Origin: JBBQUN01 sp963717115
Lineage (GTDB): Bacteria > Actinomycetota > Acidimicrobiia > Acidimicrobiales > SZUA-35
Assembly: GCA_963717115.1 (NCBI GenBank)
Contig: CAVQVO010000020.1
Coordinates: forward strand, 1,054,001 to 1,118,000
Length of the DNA stretch: 64,000 nucleotides
Direction of reading: 5' to 3'
This document shows, piece after piece, positions 27,065-36,917 of the stretch. Made by a program: the position numbers and the translations under genes. The notes beneath the pieces are model-generated. The model saw only the letters and a list, made by a program, of their open reading frames with translations, ran no database searches and was not told the DNA's origin. Every line of letters starts with the position of its first letter. The first letter of the stretch is position 1.

Positions 27065-27595
27065 TCAGAGGTAGACGCCACCTTCGGGTCCGGGCATGCT
27101 GCTCGGTGGGAGCGCCTGAGCCTGTTTCATCTGCTCGAGCTGCTGTCGAGCCGCCATCTGCTGGGCGAAGAGCGTCGCCTGGATGCCGTGGAAGAGGCCT
27201 TCGAGCCAGCCGACCAGCTGGGCCTGTGCGACCCGCAGCTCGGACTCGCTCGGCACGACGTCGTCGGCGAAGGGCGTCGCCAACGAGTTGAGCTCCTTGC
27301 TGAGTTCGTCGGAGAGGGAGTCCGACAGCTGCGACACCGACACCTCGTAGATCTCCCGCAGGCGATGGCGACCGGCTTCGTCGAGCTCGGTGTTGCGAAC
27401 CTCTTCCAGGAGCTGCTTGATCATGGAGCCGATGCGCATCACCTTGGCCGGCTCGGTGACGGCGACCGAATCGTCGTCGTCGTGGCGCGGGGATCCGTCG
27501 TTCTCCTCGACGACCTCGGGCACTTCGTGGACGGCGGAGTCCGGCTCGGCGGCGGCCCGGTCGGTGGCGGGGTCGGAGGCAGGTCGATCGGTCAT
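27065..27595 (-). CDS. bpa: Bacterial proteasome activator Bpa/PafE
   Basis: A 176-residue protein closely matching mycobacterial Bpa (PafE, PF10759). Bpa is a ring-forming, ATP-independent cap of the actinobacterial 20S proteasome that feeds in unfolded proteins. After an acidic disordered N-terminus of about 45 residues come PAKVMRIGSMIKQLLEEVR and the helical core AQAQLVGWLEGLFHGIQATLFAQQMAAR. The C-terminal tail ends in G-V-Y-L; the mycobacterial docking tail is G-Q-Y-L, so the Tyr-Leu end is kept and one residue differs. It implies that the organism has a 20S proteasome elsewhere. It is transcribed alone or with the phosphodiesterase-like gene 64 bases upstream. Confidence 0.93.
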   Translation of the reverse strand: MTDRPASDPATDRAAAEPDSAVHEVPEVVEENDGSPRHDDDDSVAVTEPAKVMRIGSMIKQLLEEVRNTELDEAGRHRLREIYEVSVSQLSDSLSDELSKELNSLATPFADDVVPSESELRVAQAQLVGWLEGLFHGIQATLFAQQMAARQQLEQMKQAQALPPSSMPGPEGGVYL

Positions 27596-27659
27596 GGGGA
27601 GCTGCTTTCAATCAGTGCGAGAACGGGAAGGATTCGAGCGGGGCCGACGGCGATCGGCC

Positions 27660-28761
27660 TCAGGCCACCGCGGCGATCAGTGGTACCCGCATTTCCGCCG
27701 AAGTCAACGAACCATGGCGGCCGACGAGAATGAAGGGACCCGAGTCGGCCGGATCTTCGAGGGCGATCGGTTCGAACGGACACAGGGCGACGTCGCCGAG
27801 ACGGGATCGGGCCGCACGTGACAGGGTGCGGCCGAACCACTGTTCGTCGACGATCTGATCCAGGGATCGGACCCAGGCGTGGTGCCCATGATGCTGCTCG
27901 GCCGCTGCGAGCAGGTCGGCGGTGGCACCCGGCTTGGCGTGAAGCCACCGGAATCGGCCTTCGCCACTCCGTCCGGCGGTCAGGGCCAGGACGTCGTCGG
28001 CGACCGGTCGGAGCCCGTCACGGCAATCGACCTGACCATGGTCGGCGGTGACCAGGAGTTCGACCCCGCTCGGCAGGGCCTCCAGCAACGCCGCAACGAG
28101 GCGGTCGGCGAAGGCCACTTCGGCGTCGAAGACCGAGCCCAGACCGTACTCGTGGGAGACCTTGTCGACGCCGTCGTAGTAGGTGTAGACGAGCGGCTCA
28201 CCACTGCGAACGAGGCGGGCGACCTCGTGGATCAGCGTGGCCACGGTCCGATAGCCGATGAGCCGACCACCCCGCAGGTGAGCGCCCGGAGAATCCCGAG
28301 GTGGCGAATTCGGCCTTGTTGACCATCGCCACCGATCGTCCGAGGAACGGTTCGAACGGTTGGACTTCGTCGGGCGGCGCCACCGATCGGGAATCGGGCC
28401 AGGCCGCGCTCCCCCATCGGAGCGTGTTCATGACCTCGCCGTCGATCACCATCCGGTAGCCGACGACGCCGTGCTCCCCCGGCTCGAGCCCGGTCGTCAA
28501 CGAGGTCAACGCCGTTGCGGTCGTCGAGGGGGCCACCGTGGTGATGGGCCCGCCCGCCATGGCCGCGAGCGTCGGGGCCACCGCCGATCGCTCCTGGAGC
28601 TGATCCCAACCAAGCCCGTCGAGCACCAGGAGGACGCGTTGGGTGGCCGAGCCGCCCGCGGCCCCGAGCACCTCGGGTCGCTGGCCCATTCCGACGAGGT
28701 AGGGCATCACGCTGGTGAGGCATCCCGGTCCGTGGTCCGGGAGCACGAGTTCTTCCACCAT
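27660..28761 (-). CDS. Alkaline-phosphatase-superfamily phosphodiesterase (frame broken once)
   Basis: From ATG 28761 the frame reads VLLVLDGLGWDQL (metal site), then TTVAPSTTATALTSLTTGLEPGEHGVVGYRM with the expected Thr nucleophile region, as in nucleotide-pyrophosphatase/PglZ-like proteins. After FATSGFSG it turns into nonsense. The neighbouring frame then carries LIGYRTVATLIHEVARL, LVYTYYDGVDKVSHEYG and the second metal site LLVTADHGQVD to the stop at 27660. Removing one G from the GGG at about 28,295 joins them through a G-A-H-L junction, giving about 366 residues. The substrate is unknown. A homopolymer error is the likeliest cause. Confidence 0.82.
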
Positions 28762-28896
28762 GTCCACTTTCTGAGCAGAGGCGAACGGCCAGGATAGACA
28801 GTACGAGCATCGCTCACCGATCTCGGGCGCGGATGCGCGATCACCGGCGGCCGGGTGTCCCCGCGATCGGGCCCTCGCCTCATTAGGGTGAAGGTC

Positions 28897-29346
28897 GTGA
28901 AAGTGTCGACACGAGGCGACTACGCGAGCCGGGCGCTCCTCTCGTTGGCACTTCACGCGCCCGACGGCGGGCCCACCACCGTCCGAGACATCGCCGAACG
29001 GACCGCACTCCCCCAGCCCTACCTCGAGCAGATCCTCCTGGCCCTGAAGGGCGCCGGACTGGTGCGGTCCAAGCGCGGTGTCGGCGGCGGCTACGTCCTG
29101 GCCCGTGACCCGGCCGAGATCTCCCTGGCAGCGATCATCCGCGCCGTCGACGGTCCGATCGTGCTCGGCGACTTCGCCGAACCGCACACCGACGGTGCGT
29201 GCGACCACGAGGGCCAGTGCGTGCTGTTGAACCTGTGGCACGTCGTCGGAGACGAGATGCGCCGACTCCTCGAGGGCTACACGCTGGCCGACGTCGCTCG
29301 CATGGCCCAGGGCAACGAGACATGGCCCGCCGCCCGCGAGCGCTGA
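28897..29346 (+). CDS. Rrf2 family transcriptional regulator
   Basis: About 149 residues from GTG 28897. The winged-helix starts VKVSTRGDYASRALLSLALH and continues with TTVRDIAERTALPQPYLEQILLALKGAGLVRSKRGVGGGYVLAR, the usual Rrf2 fold in which the wing contacts DNA. The C-terminal part has CDHEGQC, two of the three cysteines that hold an Fe-S cluster in IscR/NsrR-like members; a third is not obvious. It may respond to iron-sulphur or redox state or be cluster-free. It is divergent from the phosphodiesterase-like gene and 43 bases upstream of a nitroreductase gene that it may control. Confidence 0.88.
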   Translation: MKVSTRGDYASRALLSLALHAPDGGPTTVRDIAERTALPQPYLEQILLALKGAGLVRSKRGVGGGYVLARDPAEISLAAIIRAVDGPIVLGDFAEPHTDGACDHEGQCVLLNLWHVVGDEMRRLLEGYTLADVARMAQGNETWPAARER

Positions 29347-29389
29347 CCGACCCGGTCACCGGGCCACGCCGAGCGCAGACCGGGCGACG

Positions 29390-30004
29390 ATGGAACTGAC
29401 CCGGGCGATGGCGCGGCGCCGGATGGTCCGGGCCTTCGAGACCACCCCGATCGAGCCGGCCCTCGTCGAGTCGATGCTCGACCGGGCACGGCGCGCCCCG
29501 GCGGCCGGGAACACGCAGGCGTGCCAGTTCCTGGTGCTGTCCGCCACCGAGGACCGAGACCGGTACTGGGACACCACGCTGCCGGCGACCCGACGCGCCG
29601 GGTTCCGCTGGCAGGGCCTGCTCGACGCCCCGCTCCTGGTGGTGGTCACGGTGCGACCCGACGCCTACGTCGAGCGCTACGCCGAGGCCGACAAGGCCCG
29701 ACCCCGGTTGGGCGACGACGCAGCGGCCTGGCCGGTTCCGTTCTGGTGGGTCGACGCCGGCGCCGTGATCCAGAACCTCCTCCTCCTCGCCGTCGAGCAC
29801 GGCCTCGGCGCCTGCCTGTTCGGCCTCTTCGACCACGAAGCCGCCGTCGCTGCCGCCTTCGGGATTCCCGACGGGACCCGCTGCGTGGGTACCGTCGCGA
29901 TCGGCCGTCCACGGCCCGACGAACCCGGACGATCGTCGGGCCGGGCCCGCCCTCCGCTCGACTCGATCGTTCACTGGGGACGCTGGTCCGGCAACGAGTC
30001 CTGA
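29390..30004 (+). CDS. Nitroreductase family protein
   Basis: A 204-residue FMN-dependent oxidoreductase-like protein. The start MELTRAMARRRMVRAFETTPIEP has the R-R-M-V-R-x-F pattern of nitroreductases, followed by RARRAPAAGNTQACQFLVL (FMN binding), WWVDAGAVIQNLLLLAVEHGLGACLFGLF and GTVAIGRPRPDE. Family members use NAD(P)H to reduce nitro, quinone or flavin substrates. It follows the Rrf2 gene on the same strand and may be its target. It ends nine bases from the convergent pseudouridine synthase gene. Confidence 0.88.
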   Translation: MELTRAMARRRMVRAFETTPIEPALVESMLDRARRAPAAGNTQACQFLVLSATEDRDRYWDTTLPATRRAGFRWQGLLDAPLLVVVTVRPDAYVERYAEADKARPRLGDDAAAWPVPFWWVDAGAVIQNLLLLAVEHGLGACLFGLFDHEAAVAAAFGIPDGTRCVGTVAIGRPRPDEPGRSSGRARPPLDSIVHWGRWSGNES

Positions 30005-30013
30005 AACCCGGTC

Positions 30014-31012
30014 TCAGTCGGCCAGGGGATCGGTCGGGAGTCCGAGCTGTTCGAGGACTCCCCGCAGATCGTCGGGGACCGGCGAGCGGAACGAGCAGGC
30101 TCGGCCCGTCGCCGGGTGGTCGAAGCCGAGCTGCGCCGCATGCAGGAAGGGACGGTGCAGCCCGAGTGTCGGCTGTCCGGTTCCATACCGTCGGTCGCCG
30201 ATCACCGGATGGTCGATCGCCTCCAGATGGGCCCGGATCTGATGGGTTCGGCCCGTCTCGAGCCGGCACTCCAACAAGGTGACCTCCGGATCGGCCACGC
30301 GCCCGAGCACCCGGTAACGCGTCCGGGCCGAGCGCCCGCCCACGATCACGGCACGCTTGGTGGGTTCCCGGGCCGAGCGTCCGAGCGGGGCGTCGATCAG
30401 CCCCTCGCTCGAGGCGAGCGTGCCCGACACCAGGGCGAGGTAGGTCCGAGAAACCGTCCGTCGGGACAGCTGTTGGGACAGCGCCTGACGAATGTCGTCC
30501 CGGCGGGCCACCACGAGCAGCCCCGACGTGCCGCGGTCGAGCCGATGGACGATTCCGGGCCGGTCGGGGTCACCCCCGGCCTGGGCCAGGTCGGGGAATC
30601 GCGCCAGCAGGGCCTGGATCATGGTGCCGTCGTGGACGCCGGCCCCGGGATGCACCACGAGCGAGGCGGGCTTGTCGACGACGAGGAGGTACTCGTCGAC
30701 GTGCACGAGCGGGACGTCGATGTCGGGCGCCGGGGTCAGGACGTCCCGGGGAACCGGCTTGACCACCACCAGAGCGGCGCCGGTGCTCAGCCGTTCCGAG
30801 GGCTTGGTGGGCACGACGCCGTCGATGGTGACCGAACCGTCGGCGATCAGGGCGGCCGCGTCTCGTCTGGACACGTCGGCGACCATCGACACGACGCGAT
30901 CGACGCGTTCACCCTCGAGCGGCTCGGGCACCGAGATGTCGATCGTCTCGAACTCGCCAGGATCCGTCGAGGAGTCGGTGCCCGTGGGATCAGGCTGGCC
31001 GGGTCGGTCCAT
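30014..31012 (-). CDS. rluD: RluD-type large-subunit 23S rRNA pseudouridine synthase
   Basis: A 332-residue protein. After a disordered N-terminus, an S4 RNA-binding domain (EGERVDRVVSMVADVSRRDAAALI) is followed by the RluA-family catalytic domain with IVHRLDRGTSGLLVVAR, where the Asp of HRLD is the catalytic residue. RTYLALVSG and GRTHQIRAHLEAIDHPVIGDRRYG follow. It converts uridine to pseudouridine in 23S rRNA. Its ATG directly abuts the TAG of the TraR/DksA gene, which suggests one transcript. An lspA gene, often found before rluD, is not present here. Confidence 0.93.
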   Translation of the reverse strand: MDRPGQPDPTGTDSSTDPGEFETIDISVPEPLEGERVDRVVSMVADVSRRDAAALIADGSVTIDGVVPTKPSERLSTGAALVVVKPVPRDVLTPAPDIDVPLVHVDEYLLVVDKPASLVVHPGAGVHDGTMIQALLARFPDLAQAGGDPDRPGIVHRLDRGTSGLLVVARRDDIRQALSQQLSRRTVSRTYLALVSGTLASSEGLIDAPLGRSAREPTKRAVIVGGRSARTRYRVLGRVADPEVTLLECRLETGRTHQIRAHLEAIDHPVIGDRRYGTGQPTLGLHRPFLHAAQLGFDHPATGRACSFRSPVPDDLRGVLEQLGLPTDPLAD

Positions 31013-31889
31013 CTAGAACATCGACGTCTGATGGCTGATGCACTTGGGGGCCATGGGCAGCGCCTCGAGACGCTCCTGGGGGATGATGTCGCCGGGGCCA
31101 CCGACGATGCACTGACCGTAGGTGCCCTGGTCGAGGCGAGCGAGCGCGGCGTCGATCTCGTCGACCTTCTCGCGAGCCTGAGCCGACAGCGCCAGGTCGC
31201 GATCTCGCTCGACGGCGAGGGTGTCGCCCTCGCCGGACTCCTCGTCGAACTGGACGTCGCCAGGCTCGCGGTCGGCCATGAGCGAGGCCGCTTCGGCCAG
31301 GAGCATCTCGGCGTTGTGGGTGTAGCGGCTCCGTTCGCTGAGGAGTTCTTCGCGGCGGGCGGCGAGCCACTTCTTGTCGGAGAGGAATTTGGGGCGATCT
31401 TGCTTGGTGGTCACTGAGTTCTTCCGTGCTGCATGGTCGGGGGCACCGTCGTTGGTCGGACGACGTGACGCTGCCGGTTTCGGGGATGACGGGGTGGAGG
31501 CCCGTCGGCTGGCGCCTTCGGCCGGGGACTTGTCGCCGGGCTTCTCGGCCGAGGCCGGCCTTCTTGGATGCCGTGCCGGCGGTCTTCTTGGCCGACGCGG
31601 CCTTCTTCGCCGAGGCCTTCTTGGCCGGGGCGGTCTTCTTCGCCGGGGCCTTCTGGCGCGGCCTTCTTGGCGGGTCTTCTTGGCCGAGGCGGTCTTCTTG
31701 GCCGGCTGGCGGTCGGCTTCTTCGACGGGCCTTCTTCACGGAGTCTTCTTGGAGCCGGCCGCCGGGACCGACTTCTTCGCTCCTGCTCCGCGCGCTGCGG
31801 CCACCGTGTGCGCTCGAGATCGAGGCGAGGCGAGGCTCGCCGGCGATGTCGTGTCGGTTGACCCTCGTTTTCGCAGACCGTGATGCCAT
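31013..31889 (-). CDS. TraR/DksA-type protein with Lys/Ala-rich N-terminal region (frame broken several times)
   Basis: The clean 3' part (from about 31,414) encodes MTTKQDRPKFLSDKKWLAARREELL, then EEGD/ALARLDQGTYGQCIV and ERLEALPMAPKCISH, which is the DksA/TraR coiled coil and C-terminal zinc-finger region. Only two zinc-site cysteines remain (C-I-V-G and C-I-S-H). Its frame continues upstream without a stop through SAEKPGDKSPAEGA. Earlier reading frames carry AKK repeats (APAKKTAPAKKASAKKAASAKK) and then MASRSAKTRVNRHDIAG from ATG 31889, which has AAAGGGG before it. At least four single-base shifts in AAGAAG-rich DNA would be needed for one protein of about 290 residues. DksA-type proteins bind RNA polymerase; the tail is histone-H1-like and may bind DNA or RNA. 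Confidence 0.75.
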
Positions 31890-32083
31890 CGGTGCCCCTT
31901 TCATGCCGCTGATCCCGAGCCAGCTTGGCGCACCGGCCGGCCGATATCGAACCCAGACCCCCAGGCAAGAATCCGGTAGCCTAGCTGGGACCGGGCGCAA
32001 GCGTCCTCACCCCCACCCGGAATCCGGATGACCGGGTCGGGGGCCCGCCCTCCGTCTTTCCCACCGGCGATAGCGTGGTCGGC

Positions 32084-35000
32084 ATGTGTGCCCAGCGTTC
32101 GACGCCCTACCCCGACGTTCCCCCTCGCGCCGACTACCCCGCCATCGAACGTCGGATCCTCGATTTCTGGGCCGAGCACGGGACGTTCCAGGCGTCGATC
32201 GACCAGCGCCGCGACCCCGCCGGTCAGTGGTTCGTCCGACACCACTCGCCGCCCCTCCGGAGTACGTCTTCTACGACGGCCCGCCGTTCGCCAACGGTCT
32301 GCCCCACCATGGCCACCTGCTCACCGGCTACGTGAAGGACGTCGTCCCCCGGTACCAGACCATGCGGGGCAATCTGGTCGAGCGGCGTTTCGGCTGGGAC
32401 TGCCACGGCCTCCCGGCCGAGATGGAAGCCGAGAAGCAGTTGGGACTGTCGGGCCGAGCGGCCATCGTCGAGGCCGGGATCGACACCTTCAACGACTACT
32501 GCCGCACCTCGGTCATGCGGTACACCGCCGAGTGGGAGAAGACCGTCGAGCGGCAGGCCCGCTGGGTCGACTTCGACAACGACTACAAGACCATGGACCT
32601 GCCCTACATGGAGTCGGTCATGTGGGCCTTCAAGGAGCTCTTCGACAAGGGGCTCATCTACGAGGCCTACCGCGTCGTGCCCTACTCCTGGGCGGCCGAG
32701 ACGCCGCTGTCGAACTTCGAGATCCGCCTCGACGATGCCACCCGGCCGCGCCAGGACCCGGCCATCACCGTCGAGTTCGATCTGACCCCGGCCGACGGTG
32801 ACCCCGGCCCACTGCGAATCGTGGCGTGGACCACCACCCCGTGGACGCTCCCGTCGAACCTGGCCCTCGCCGTGGGTCCCCAGGTCGAGTACGCCGTCAT
32901 TCGCCACGACGGCCGCCTGCTCGTGATCGGCGCCGAGGCCCTCGGCTCCTACGCCGCGACGTTCCCCGAGGTCGAGATCGTCTCGACGATGCCCGGATCC
33001 GAGCTGGTGGGTCGGCGCTATCGCCCGTTGTTCGACTACTTCGCCGATCGCGACGACGCGTTCGTGGTCCTCGGCGCCGACTTCGTCGACACCTCGGAAG
33101 GCACCGGGGATCGTGCACATCGCCCCGGGCTTCGGCGAGGACGATCAACGTCTCAGCGAGGCCAACGGCATCCCGATCGGACGCGCCGTCCCGGTCGACG
33201 ACCAGGGCCGCTTCACCGACGACGTCCCCGAGTGGGCCGGTCAGAACGTCTTCGACGCCAACCCGCTCATCATCCGCCATCTCAAGGACCTCGGCCGGAT
33301 CACCCGCCACGAGACCTACGAACACAACTACCCCCATTGCTGGCGCACCGACACGCCGATCATCTACAAGGCGATCTCGTCGTGGTACGTCGAGGTCACC
33401 AAGATCCGCGACCGTCTGGTCGAGCTGAACCAGCAGATCAACTGGGTTCCCGACCACGTCCGCGACGGCCGTTTCGGTCAGTGGCTCGCGGGGCGCGGGA
33501 CTGGTCGATCAGCCGGAACCGGTTCTGGGGTTCACCGATCCCGGTGTGGAAGTCCGACGATCCGGCTCACCCCCGCATCGACGTCTACGGCAGCCTCGAC
33601 CAACTCGAGGCCGACTTCGGGGTGCGGCTCGACGATCTGCATCGACCGACCATCGACCACCTGACCCGACCCAATCCCGACGACCCGACCGGTCGGTCGA
33701 CGATGCGCCGGGTCGACGAGGTCCTCGACTGCTGGTTCGAATCGGGGTCGATGCCCTTCGCCCAGGTGCACTACCCGTTCGAGAACAAGGAGTGGTTCGA
33801 GGAGCACTTCCCGGCCGATTTCATCGTCGAGTACATCAACCAGACCCGCGGCTGGTTCTACACCCTGCACGTGCTGGCGGGCGCCCTGTTCGACCGACCG
33901 GCGTTCCAGAACGTGATCTGCCACGGCATCCTGCTGGCCGACGACGGCAACAAGCTCTCCAAGAAACTCCGCAACTACACCGAACCGGCGGTCATCTTCG
34001 ACCAGCAGGGGTCCGATGCGCTGCGCTGGTACTTCATGTCCTCCAACATCGTGCGCGGCGGCGATGCCCGGATCAGCGACCAGGCGATCGACGACGTCAC
34101 CCGCCAGGTGTTGTTGCCGATCTGGAACGCCTACAGCTTCTTCACCCTCTACGCGAACGCCGACGGATACCGGGCCCGGCGTACGCACCGACTCGACCGA
34201 CCCTCTCGACCGCTACATCCTGGCCAAGACCCAGCGGCTGGTCGCCGACACCACCGCCCGCCTCGACGCCTACGACCTCGCCGGGGCGACGACCGAGGTC
34301 CAGGGCTACCTCGACGCGCTGACCAACTGGTACATCCGACGGAGCCGCGAGCGCTTCTGGAACGCGCAGGGGGGTCCGGTCGACCGCGACGCACTCGACA
34401 CGCTCCACACGGTGCTCGTCACGCTCACCAAGGTCATCGCCCCCCTGCTCCCGATGGTCGCCGAGGAGATCTGGCAGGGACTGATCGGCGAGTCGTCGGT
34501 CCACCTCCAGGACTGGCCGGGCCGACGAGGAGCTTCCCGCCGACGACGAACTGGTCGCGGCCATGGACCTCCTGCGTGCCGCCGTCACCCCGGGCCTGGC
34601 CCTGCGAGAGGAGCGAGGCCTGCGGGTTCGCCTCCCGCTCGCCAGCGCCACCCTGGCCGGGACCTCCGGCGGCTCGGCGATCGAGCCGCATCAAGCGATA
34701 CCTGGCCGACGAACTCAACGTGAAGACGGGTCGAGTTCCGAGACGACGTCACGGCGTTCGGCGACTTCCGGCTGATCCCGAACCCGCGCGTGCTCGGGCC
34801 GCGGCTCGGCAAGCAGGTCCAGGCCGTGATCGGTGCGGCCAAGGCCGGGAACTGGTCGACCAACCCCGATGGCACCGTCACCGTCGGCGAACATCGCCTG
34901 CAGCCCGGCGAGTTCACCCTGGCCCTGGATCCCAAGGAGGGGGTTGCCGCCGCTCCCCTGCCCGGCAACCAGGCGGTGATCGTGCTCGACACCGAGGTCA

Positions 35001-35263
35001 CCCCCGAACTCGAGGCCGAGGGCTTCGCCCGCGACCTGGTCCGAGCCATCCAGCAGGCCCGCAAGGACGCCGACCTCCATGTCTCCGATCGGATCCACGT
35101 CGCGCTGCACGCTCCCGAGGTGATCACCGCATTGGGGCCCCATCTCGACTGGATCGCCCGCTCGGTGCTGGCCACCGAGCTCACCGAGAGCGATCGGGCC
35201 GGCGACGTCGACACGACGGTCGGCGACCACCCCGTCAGCTTCTCGGTCTCGCCTGCGGCGTGA
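32084..35263 (+). CDS. ileS: Isoleucyl-tRNA synthetase (frame broken seven times)
   Basis: From ATG 32084 (GTG 32075 is an alternative) the pieces together give an IleRS of about 1,058 residues. Visible parts in order are the N-terminus DYPAIERRILDFWAEHGTFQAS, the HIGH region PPFANGLPHHGHLLTGYVKD, the editing domain (TTTPWTLPSNLALAVG, HIAPGFGEDDQRL), DWSISRNRFWGSPIPVWKSDD, the KMSKS-like DGNKLSKKLRNY, and the anticodon-binding DRYILAKTQRLVADTTARLDAYDLAGATTEVQGYLD. Frame changes fall near 32,250, 33,110, 33,492, 34,178, 34,520, 34,665 and 34,740. Several lie in G or C runs. Since IleRS is essential and every domain is intact, assembly errors are the best explanation. No T-box leader was seen. 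Confidence 0.9.
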
Positions 35264-35276
35264 CCCCCAGCGCCGA

Positions 35277-36581
35277 CTAGCGGCGGCTGAACCAGCCGCC
35301 TCGGCGGTCGTCGTCGGGTTCGTCGGCGAGGAATCGTTCGAGTGCTGCGTCGGGTTCGGCCTCGTCGCTGGTGGCCCGCCGGAGTTCGTCGAGGAACGGA
35401 TCGTCGCTGGTCACGGAGGCGGGGAGTTCGGCGGCATCGGGTACCGCGTCGGCCCAGGCCGGTCGCCCGGCGTCGGCGGAGCCGCTCGGTGCGGTGCCGC
35501 CGGCGTCGTCGAAACCGAACTCGGCCGGTGCCGACATCGTGTCGACATCGCCTTCCCAGCGCACCTCGATCGCACCCTCGCCGGGGTCGGCGTCCCAGGG
35601 CTCGTCGTCGTCGTCGCCGGCGGCGACCGAGTCCCGATCGAACCGGTCGTCGGGAGCCTGAGCCGGCGAAGCGGTGACGACGGGGATGGCCTCGGTGGGC
35701 GGCCCGGATCCGTCGTCGTGATCGACGACGTCGCGCCGGGGTTCCACCGACGGCGTCGTCGGCGGTTCGTCGGGCACGAGTTCGTCGAGGCCTTCGACGT
35801 CGAGGACGGGACCGCCGGGAGACGGTTTCGGCAGCTCGATCGGACCATCGGCCACCGGGGGCATCTCGGATCGGAGCCGCTTGGGGTCGTCGATGATCGT
35901 GGTCATGTCGGCAACGGCCGCTCGGATGGCGTCTCGCCGTTGGGCGAGATGACCTTCGAGTTCGGCGATGTCGGCCGAGAGGCCGTCTCGGAGGGCGGAG
36001 AGTTCCGCGATCTCGGCGACGAGTTGCTCGCGCATCGCACCCTCGGAGCGGGACAGGGATTCCTCGGCGGCTTCGACCTTCTCCTGGACCTCGCGGTGCG
36101 CCGCCTCGAGCAGGTTCCGGCGTTCCTCGGCCACCTCGGCACCGGCGGCCGAACGAGCCTTGGCCGTTTCGGCCCGGAGACCGTCGGCTTCGGATCGGGA
36201 CGCCGCCAGGAGGGCCTCGGCTTCGGCCTTGGCCTCGGCCACGGTCATGTCGGCGGTGCGCTGGGCCAGGAGCAGGGTCTTGCTGAGCGTTTCGTCGAAG
36301 TCGGCCGTGGATCGGACGACGGGCGCCGCTGCCACCGGTGCCGGGGTCGTGGCCGGTGACTCGACGGGGGCCGGCCGTTCGGCCAACCGCGCTTCGGCAG
36401 CGGCGGCACGGCGTTCGGCCTCGGCGAGGCGGGCCTGCAGCTCGCCGACGTCGTCGGCCAGCGGGGCGAGGCTCTGCAGCACCCGGTCGACCTGGCTCTT
36501 GCTGTAGCCCCGGAGTTCTTCTTCGAAGCGGACTTCGGGGAGCTTTCGCAAGACCCGAAACTTGTCATCGTGCGTGACCAT
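35277..36581 (-). CDS. divIVA: DivIVA/Wag31-like polar growth protein
   Basis: A 434-residue coiled-coil protein. The N-terminal DivIVA signature is F-R-x-x-x-R-G-Y-S-K-S-Q-V-D-R-V-L, with the membrane-binding motif region MVTHDDKFRVLRKLPEVRFEEELRGY. From residues 45 to 240 it is coiled coil with many Ala/Glu/Arg heptads (AEAKAEAEALLAASRSEADGL). The last 150 residues are acidic, low-complexity and Pro-rich, longer than in Wag31 (about 260 residues in total). DivIVA proteins mark cell poles and recruit cell-wall synthesis in actinobacteria. It is last in the division cluster, 83 bases after yggT, and converges on ileS. Confidence 0.88.
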   Translation of the reverse strand: MVTHDDKFRVLRKLPEVRFEEELRGYSKSQVDRVLQSLAPLADDVGELQARLAEAERRAAAAEARLAERPAPVESPATTPAPVAAAPVVRSTADFDETLSKTLLLAQRTADMTVAEAKAEAEALLAASRSEADGLRAETAKARSAAGAEVAEERRNLLEAAHREVQEKVEAAEESLSRSEGAMREQLVAEIAELSALRDGLSADIAELEGHLAQRRDAIRAAVADMTTIIDDPKRLRSEMPPVADGPIELPKPSPGGPVLDVEGLDELVPDEPPTTPSVEPRRDVVDHDDGSGPPTEAIPVVTASPAQAPDDRFDRDSVAAGDDDDEPWDADPGEGAIEVRWEGDVDTMSAPAEFGFDDAGGTAPSGSADAGRPAWADAVPDAAELPASVTSDDPFLDELRRATSDEAEPDAALERFLADEPDDDRRGGWFSRR

Positions 36582-36664
36582 TCGCGAAGGCTAGCTGCCC
36601 CTGCCGCGCAGCATGCGCATTCGGTCAGGTCGTCGAGCGGGTTCCGGGCGAGCGCACCGGCGGC

Positions 36665-36916
36665 TCAGCAGACGAGGCCGACCAGAACGCTCAGCAGAAT
36701 GAGGATGAGCAGCTCGGCGATCCCGAAACCGATCGCCCCCGGCATGTCGGGGACCCGGCGTCGGATGGGCCAGACCACCGGATCGGTGATCGCGAAGGCG
36801 ATGTCTTTGAATCCTCCCGCCGGGGTGCCCGGCCGGATGGGGAAGAACGACAGCGCGATCCGACACAGGAACACGAACTGGAACGCGAGCAACAGGATGC
36901 AGAAGAGATCGCGCAT
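36665..36916 (-). CDS. yggT: YggT family membrane protein
   Basis: An 83-residue protein from ATG 36916, one base after the sepF stop. Two hydrophobic segments (LFCILLLAFQFVFLCRIALSFF and a C-terminal ELLILILLSVLVGLV) flank a loop with DPVVWPIRRRVPD, the typical YggT pattern. YggT proteins are linked to ion transport or osmotic shock tolerance, and they regularly sit between sepF and divIVA in Gram-positive division clusters. It is translationally coupled to sepF. Confidence 0.9.
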   Translation of the reverse strand: MRDLFCILLLAFQFVFLCRIALSFFPIRPGTPAGGFKDIAFAITDPVVWPIRRRVPDMPGAIGFGIAELLILILLSVLVGLVC

Positions 36917-36917
36917 G

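Noticed and set aside
31891..32083. Possible T-box leader before ileS
   Set aside because: Actinobacterial ileS genes often have one, but no T-box core of the GGTGG-x-ACCGCG type is present in this gap.
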